A DNA stretch of 64,000 nt from Empedobacter sedimenti (GTDB taxonomy: Bacteria > Bacteroidota > Bacteroidia > Flavobacteriales > Weeksellaceae). The notes below the pieces were generated by a model, which made no database searches, was not told the DNA's origin, and saw only the letters and a program-made list of their open reading frames with translations. The position numbers and the translations under genes are program-made. The stretch is from the NCBI RefSeq assembly GCF_030005555.1, contig NZ_JASCQG010000012.1:62001-126000 (forward strand), written 5' to 3'. Below, piece by piece: positions 58,848 to 64,000 of the stretch. How positions within the stretch are numbered: the first letter of the stretch is position 1; each line of letters begins with the position of its first letter.

Positions 58848-61800
58848 ATGAATACCTCTCAACTAAAATCTTTTGCACAACAAGCTCGTTTAAAGTTAAT
58901 GGAGCAAGTTGGTGCTAAACTACATTATGTATTAAATGTAGATTCAGCAGCAATTCGTGGGAAAGAGCAAGAATTAATTAAATTAAAAGCAGAGCTGAAC
59001 GAAATCGGTGAACAAGCTTTAGTAGAAAAAGTTGCTTATACTTGGTTCAATCGTTTAGTCGCTATTCGTTTCATGGATGCGAATGGTTTCCAACCATTCA
59101 ATGTGTCGATTATTTCTCCAGTAGAAGGTTCTCAATCTTCATTAGCTGAAGTCATCGAATTGATACAAGGTGGAAACATTCCAGAAGAATTAAACTTAGA
59201 TCGTGGTTTAATTAATGATCTGTTAGATGGTAAAGCCGTTTCTAACAACCCCAACAACGAAATTATGCGTATGGTGTTGGTGGAAGCGTGTAATTACTAC
59301 CACAGTTTATTTCCGTTCTTATTTGAGAAAATTAATGATTATACCGAATTACTTTTACCAGACGATTTAGTTTCTCCGATTTCTATCCTTGCCGATGTTG
59401 TAAAAGGGATGTTGAAAGAAGATTGTGCCGAAGTGGAGATTATCGGTTGGTTGTATCAGTTTTATATTTCTGAGAAGAAAGATGAAGTTTTTGCAGGTAC
59501 AGGTAGAGTTAAAAAAGAAGATATACCAGCAGCTACCCAATTGTTTACACCACGTTGGATTGTAGAGTATATGGTGCAAAATACGGTTGGGAAACTATGG
59601 TTGTTAAATAAACCAAATTCTTCGTTGAAGGATTTTATGCCCTATTATATTGAGACTGAAAATACTGATGATTACTTACACATTAATTCAGTTGAAGAAA
59701 TTAAATTGTTGGATCAAGCGTGTGGTAGTGGACACATTTTGGTATATGGTTTTGAGTTATTAGCCAAAATATATGAGGAAGAAGGGTATTCTTCTTCAGA
59801 GATTCCTGCTAAGATCATTGAGAATAACTTGCATGGTTTTGAAATTGATGAACGTGCATCACAATTGGCATCATTTGCAATTGTAATGAAAGCACGTCAG
59901 TATTACCGTCGTTTTTTCCGTAAGGTAGCTGAACCTAAAATCGTGTGTTACATTGATACTCGTTTTACAGAAGACGAGATTGCAACGATTATAGACAAAT
60001 ACAACGTAAACGATCAGAATGTACTAAGCTATGATCTTAAGTTATTAGACCAAGCAACGAATTTAGGATCGTTAATGCAACCTTATTCTACGTTACAGGT
60101 TTTAGAAGCTATTTTAGCCCAACTACAAGCTGAAGGAGAGACTTCAGACTTATTTTGGTATCCAACCCAAGAGAAGTTAAAACTTGCTTTGAAACAATTA
60201 ATTCCTTTAGCGCATAAATACCATTGTGTGGTAGATAACCCCCCGTATATGGGTGGTGGAAATATGAATAATGAGCTAAGTAATTACGTAAAAAAGAACT
60301 ACCCAAAGTCGAAAGCCGATTTAATGGCGTGCTTTATGGAAGCTGGATTAGCTGCTTTAGTTGATAAAGGTTATTTAGGAATGATTAACCAACATTCATG
60401 GATGTTTTTATCTTCTTATGAACAGTTAAGAAAACATTTAATCGAAACTATTCATATTGATACATTATTACATCTTGGTCCACGTACTTTCCCAGAAATT
60501 GGTGGTGAAGTGGTACAAAATGCAGCTTTTACATTTGTTAATCATATTTCATATTCAAAAGGTAAATACCTACGCTTATTGAATTATGGTTCATCAGAAT
60601 TAAAAAGAAATAAATTAATAAATATATTAGAACAAGATAATTCTGATAGTATAATTATTTCTGATCAAAATAATTTTAATAAAATACCATGTTCTAGATT
60701 AGGATATTGGGTTAATGAAAATAATTTCCATTTATTTAGTAATAAAAAAGTAAGGACAATCAGTGTGCCTCAAACAGGTTTACAAACAAGTGATAATACA
60801 AGATTTTTAAGGGAATGGTTTGAAATTAAAATTCAAAATTTAAATTTTAGTTGTAAATCTGTTTTTGATACTACACATAGACAATATAAATGGTATCCTT
60901 ATAATAAAGGTGGGAATTATAAATGGGCAGGAGATAGATATGCAGTAATCAATTGGGGAAACAATGGATTCGAGATAAAACAATTTAATGCTTATTTAAA
61001 TTCAATAAGAAGTTCTTCTATAGGAATAGGAAGTATTGAATATTTTTTTAAATCTGGAATTACAACAAAAAAAATAGGTGGGAATTTTTCAGCAAGATTT
61101 GTGCCTGAAGGGTTTATTTTTGACTCTGGAGGACCTTTATTTTTTTCAGATAATGATAAATATTTACTTGGATTTTTTAATAGCACTGTAATCAAGTTCT
61201 TTCTAAGTATATACAATCCCACTTTAAATTTTCAAGTTGGTGATATTTCTGATGTACCAATAATAATTTCTAATGAAGATGTTATCAATAAAATTGTTCA
61301 AAATTTAATTAATATATCATTAGTTGAATGGAATTCTCGTGAAACTTCATGGGATTTTACTAAAAATGAATTAGTCCGTTTATCGAGTGAAAAATTATCA
61401 TCTTCAATAGAGAGTTATAAAGCATACTGGAAAGAACAATTTTATAAATTGCATCAAAATGAAGAAGAATTAAATAGCCAGTTTATCGAAATTTATGGTT
61501 TACAAGATGAGCTTACAACAGATGTTCCTTTAGAAGATATTACGATCCTAAAAGACGAAACGGAGATTGTTAATGGAGAATTGGTGTTTAAGGAGAAAGA
61601 ACTTATTGTTCAGTTTATTTCCTATGCTGTGGGTTGTGTTTTTGGTCGCTATTTTTTAGATAAAGAAGGTTTAATTTTAGCTAACCAAGGAGAAACGTTC
61701 CAAGACTTTTTAGCAAAAGTGGGTAAATCCAAAGAGCAATTACAATTTGTACCAGACGAAGATAACATTGTACCCTTACTAGAAGAAGAATGGTTTTATG

Positions 61801-62381
61801 ATGATATTGTAACACGTGTAAAAGATTTTGTAAAAGCTGTTTGGGGTAAAGCTTCGTACAGTGAAAACATTGCTTACATAGAAAATACTTTAGGTAAAGA
61901 TTTACGCAAATATTTGGTGAAAGATTTTTATAAAGATCACATCAAACGATACAAAAAACGTCCAATCTACTGGCAATTCAGTTCACCAAAAGGTGCGTTT
62001 AATGTGTTAATTTACATGCACCGTTACACTAAAGATACGTTAAGCGAAATCTTAAATGGTTATTTACGTGAGTTTATTGGTAAACTAGAAAACCATATCA
62101 AGCATTTAGAAACAGTTGTGGTTACAGGTTCAGCAGCAGAACAAGCCAAAGCACGTAAAGAAATCGACAAACTTAAAAACCAAATCGATGAGTGTCGTGC
62201 CTACGAAGTAGAATTATACAAATTAGCAGCAGATCGTATAGAAATCGATTTGGACGAAGGGGTATTGGTCAATTACAACAAATTTGGAAATGTAATTGCT
62301 CCAGTAGCTGGGTTAAACGATAAGAAAGCAAAAGATAAAGTGAAAAAATTCGATTGGATCGATACAACACAAATCCGATGA
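58848..62381 (+). CDS. pglX: PglX (BrxX), BREX adenine-specific DNA methyltransferase
   Basis: A 1177-residue N6-adenine methyltransferase. The SAM-binding motif is LDQACGSGHIL (residues 288-298) and the catalytic motif IV is VDNPPY (462-467). It methylates non-palindromic sites to mark self DNA in BREX. The N-terminal 230 residues and the C-terminal helical region are as in other PglX proteins. A central block from about 60560 to 61430 is much poorer in G+C than its flanks and probably holds the target recognition region. The stop overlaps the pglZ start (ATGA). Confidence 0.95.
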   Translation: MNTSQLKSFAQQARLKLMEQVGAKLHYVLNVDSAAIRGKEQELIKLKAELNEIGEQALVEKVAYTWFNRLVAIRFMDANGFQPFNVSIISPVEGSQSSLAEVIELIQGGNIPEELNLDRGLINDLLDGKAVSNNPNNEIMRMVLVEACNYYHSLFPFLFEKINDYTELLLPDDLVSPISILADVVKGMLKEDCAEVEIIGWLYQFYISEKKDEVFAGTGRVKKEDIPAATQLFTPRWIVEYMVQNTVGKLWLLNKPNSSLKDFMPYYIETENTDDYLHINSVEEIKLLDQACGSGHILVYGFELLAKIYEEEGYSSSEIPAKIIENNLHGFEIDERASQLASFAIVMKARQYYRRFFRKVAEPKIVCYIDTRFTEDEIATIIDKYNVNDQNVLSYDLKLLDQATNLGSLMQPYSTLQVLEAILAQLQAEGETSDLFWYPTQEKLKLALKQLIPLAHKYHCVVDNPPYMGGGNMNNELSNYVKKNYPKSKADLMACFMEAGLAALVDKGYLGMINQHSWMFLSSYEQLRKHLIETIHIDTLLHLGPRTFPEIGGEVVQNAAFTFVNHISYSKGKYLRLLNYGSSELKRNKLINILEQDNSDSIIISDQNNFNKIPCSRLGYWVNENNFHLFSNKKVRTISVPQTGLQTSDNTRFLREWFEIKIQNLNFSCKSVFDTTHRQYKWYPYNKGGNYKWAGDRYAVINWGNNGFEIKQFNAYLNSIRSSSIGIGSIEYFFKSGITTKKIGGNFSARFVPEGFIFDSGGPLFFSDNDKYLLGFFNSTVIKFFLSIYNPTLNFQVGDISDVPIIISNEDVINKIVQNLINISLVEWNSRETSWDFTKNELVRLSSEKLSSSIESYKAYWKEQFYKLHQNEEELNSQFIEIYGLQDELTTDVPLEDITILKDETEIVNGELVFKEKELIVQFISYAVGCVFGRYFLDKEGLILANQGETFQDFLAKVGKSKEQLQFVPDEDNIVPLLEEEWFYDDIVTRVKDFVKAVWGKASYSENIAYIENTLGKDLRKYLVKDFYKDHIKRYKKRPIYWQFSSPKGAFNVLIYMHRYTKDTLSEILNGYLREFIGKLENHIKHLETVVVTGSAAEQAKARKEIDKLKNQIDECRAYEVELYKLAADRIEIDLDEGVLVNYNKFGNVIAPVAGLNDKKAKDKVKKFDWIDTTQIR

Positions 62382-64000
62382 ATAAATTAGAAGAAGCATT
62401 ACTTCAGTTGTTTCAGAAGCATCGTATCATTGTTTGGTACGATGCTGAGAAACAATATGAAGATGAAATAAAACAAACTAATCTTCCATCGGTGGAGATC
62501 ATCCACGTGAATGGAAATGAGTTTACAGTAAAACACCAGGTGTTACAAGTAAAACCTCAACAACAATTTTTATTGTACATTCCTTATCCAAGGCCAGAAA
62601 ACGAAGACAACTGGTTGTTGGATATCGAGCTGTCGCACCAATTGTTTCATACCGATCAAGAGTCGATGTTGTTACAAGAATTGGATTTACCTATTCAGTA
62701 CAAAGAATGGGCTAAAACGCGTACAGCTTATTTTAAGAATAAAGAACGTAAAAAGAAATTCTTAGAATTAGCCGAGAAATCAGATCTACCAGAGGTTTTA
62801 GATCAGAAGCTATTACAAGTGATTTTAGGCACGTTAACAACTTCAACAGATGATTTTATCCAAAGTTATGTAAAAGCATTTGTAGAAGAGAAAGAAGAGC
62901 AAATTACAAAAGATTTGGCTCGTTATAATTTAAAACCTGTCTTTTGGGAGTTGGTGGAAAAACAATACCATTACCAACACGAAGATCCTACGATTTACGA
63001 TTTTGTTTTAGAAGTTTTTTATGCCAATTCAAGTTTCACAGAAAATCGAAATAAAATCAGTCGCGATGCCATTGTGTTGTACCAAAAATGGAAAGACATT
63101 AACTCCTTTAAGGTGGTTTTGGACACGTTATCAGATAAGATAGCTTTGGATATCAATGTAGAACAGAAGATTGATTTAACGTCATCAGAATCCTTGTTGT
63201 TTGATGACACTTTCAGAGAAGTAGATCAACGAATCATCAGAGATTTACGTGATGTGATTTTAAATCAAAACATCACCGCGGAATCGTTGGATAAAATCTG
63301 TAAAGATCGAGAATCGAGTAGATGGTACAAAGAATATCAAGATTTTTACGATACATTACGTTATGCATCAAAATTGCAAGATTACTTAACAACGGTTGCA
63401 ATTCCATCATTCCAAAGTTTCGAAGAAGGTTTCGCGTTTTATACTAACGAAGGTTACAAAGCAGACCAATTCTACCGCAAATTTATGTACCATTATCGCT
63501 TAACCAATAATAATGGGTTTAGAGTATTATATGATGAAGTGCATAAATGGTACACGAATACTTGGATGTTTAAACTTTCAGAAAATTGGCAAACTTTACT
63601 GAATCAGAAACAAGAATGGTATGTTGGTGATCAATCCATTAAAGATTTCTTTAAACGAAATGTAAAGCGTAGATACATCGATCGCAATACAAAAGTTGCG
63701 GTGATTATTTCGGATGCATTCCGTTACGAAATTGGTCAAGAATTAATGGATCGTATCAACAAAGAAAACCGTTTTGATGCAACATTAGATTATCAAATAG
63801 CAAATTTACCTTCTTATACACAATTGGGTATGGCAAGTTTATTACCACACCAGGTTATTGAAATCAGAGAGGATGGATCTGCATTCATTGATGGCTTATC
63901 TACCTTAGGTTTAGAACCTCGTAAAAAGGTTTTAAATCAAATTGGTCGTGTTAAAGCGGAAACAATCTCAGCTGAAGATGTTAGTACCTATAAAACGAAA
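62378..64000 (+). CDS. pglZ: PglZ (BrxZ), BREX alkaline-phosphatase-superfamily protein, 5' part
   Basis: 541 codons are in the window and the frame is still open at base 64000. The start overlaps pglX by 4 bases. It begins MNKLEEALLQLFQKHRIIVW followed by YD, matching PglZ. The PglZ/alkaline-phosphatase metal-site motif VAVIISDAFRYEIG lies at about residues 440-453, with Asp446 as probable metal ligand, followed by PSYTQLGMASLLPH. PglZ is required for BREX; it is expected to be about 830-880 residues long. Confidence 0.94.
   Translation, partial: MNKLEEALLQLFQKHRIIVWYDAEKQYEDEIKQTNLPSVEIIHVNGNEFTVKHQVLQVKPQQQFLLYIPYPRPENEDNWLLDIELSHQLFHTDQESMLLQELDLPIQYKEWAKTRTAYFKNKERKKKFLELAEKSDLPEVLDQKLLQVILGTLTTSTDDFIQSYVKAFVEEKEEQITKDLARYNLKPVFWELVEKQYHYQHEDPTIYDFVLEVFYANSSFTENRNKISRDAIVLYQKWKDINSFKVVLDTLSDKIALDINVEQKIDLTSSESLLFDDTFREVDQRIIRDLRDVILNQNITAESLDKICKDRESSRWYKEYQDFYDTLRYASKLQDYLTTVAIPSFQSFEEGFAFYTNEGYKADQFYRKFMYHYRLTNNNGFRVLYDEVHKWYTNTWMFKLSENWQTLLNQKQEWYVGDQSIKDFFKRNVKRRYIDRNTKVAVIISDAFRYEIGQELMDRINKENRFDATLDYQIANLPSYTQLGMASLLPHQVIEIREDGSAFIDGLSTLGLEPRKKVLNQIGRVKAETISAEDVSTYKTK

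Noticed and set aside
63019-63210. A minus-strand ORF inside pglZ
   Set aside because: It lies wholly within the open PglZ frame, whose conserved motifs are clear.
51762-64000. The recombinase region as a prophage
   Set aside because: No capsid, terminase, tail or lysis genes are seen; the cargo visible here is a defence operon.

Overview
The window is AT-rich bacterial DNA from a member of the Bacteroidota, most probably a flavobacterium. Weeksellaceae (Empedobacter-like) is my best guess but is not proven. Evidence: the ribosomal protein order and sequences, head-GIN (DUF2807) and DUF4199 proteins, WG-repeat proteins, almost no Shine-Dalgarno sequences, and repeated TANNTTTG motifs (the Bacteroidota -7 promoter element) in front of operons.

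Layout. (1) 1-9760, minus strand: the str and S10 ribosomal loci (rpsL-rpsG-fusA-rpsJ, then rplC-rplD-rplW-rplB-rpsS-rplV-rpsC-rplP-rpmC-rpsQ). An unrelated secreted WG-repeat-like protein gene sits between rpsJ and rplC, after a strong terminator and before a near-perfect promoter. (2) 10126-13101, plus: a DUF47/PhoU-like protein and two PiT phosphate transporters. (3) 13170-17155, minus: phosphohexomutase, head-GIN lipoprotein, GT2 glycosyltransferase and DUF4199 membrane protein. (4) 17343-27488: SRP RNA, pyrG-yidC, an acetate transporter-like protein, a GlsB/YeaQ-type protein (minus), glmM, a TPR protein, an ACP phosphodiesterase-like protein and an acyl-CoA carboxylase beta subunit. (5) 27543-49608, minus: a 22-kb surface polysaccharide cluster with export genes (Wza, Wzc), two phosphoglycosyltransferases, many GT2/GT4 enzymes, an EpsG-like polymerase, an MBOAT/SGNH acylation pair, and a mycobacterial-style arabinofuranose cassette (UbiA-type DPPR synthase, DprE1, DprE2, HAD phosphatase, AftB-like GT-C). 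(6) 49715-51627: Smr protein, esterase, NUMOD4/HNH protein. (7) 51762 to the end: a genomic island whose large serine recombinase lies directly against a truncated TIGR02757/DUF2400 gene. It carries a small XRE regulator and a type 1 BREX anti-phage operon (brxA, brxB, brxC, pglX, pglZ). pglZ runs off the window, and brxL would be expected beyond it.

How the genes work together. The arabinose cassette should make a polyprenyl-phosphate arabinofuranose donor from phosphoribosyl pyrophosphate and use it to decorate the capsule or O-polysaccharide made by the same cluster. The recombinase probably brought the BREX defence operon into the DUF2400 gene. The most interesting observations are the arabinofuranose cassette in a Gram-negative polysaccharide locus, the island/gene junction at about 52023-52048, a low-GC block in pglX that looks like an exchanged specificity domain, and the Gly-Tyr repeat tail of the Wzc-like kinase. 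All family calls were made by reading the sequence; no database search was run.
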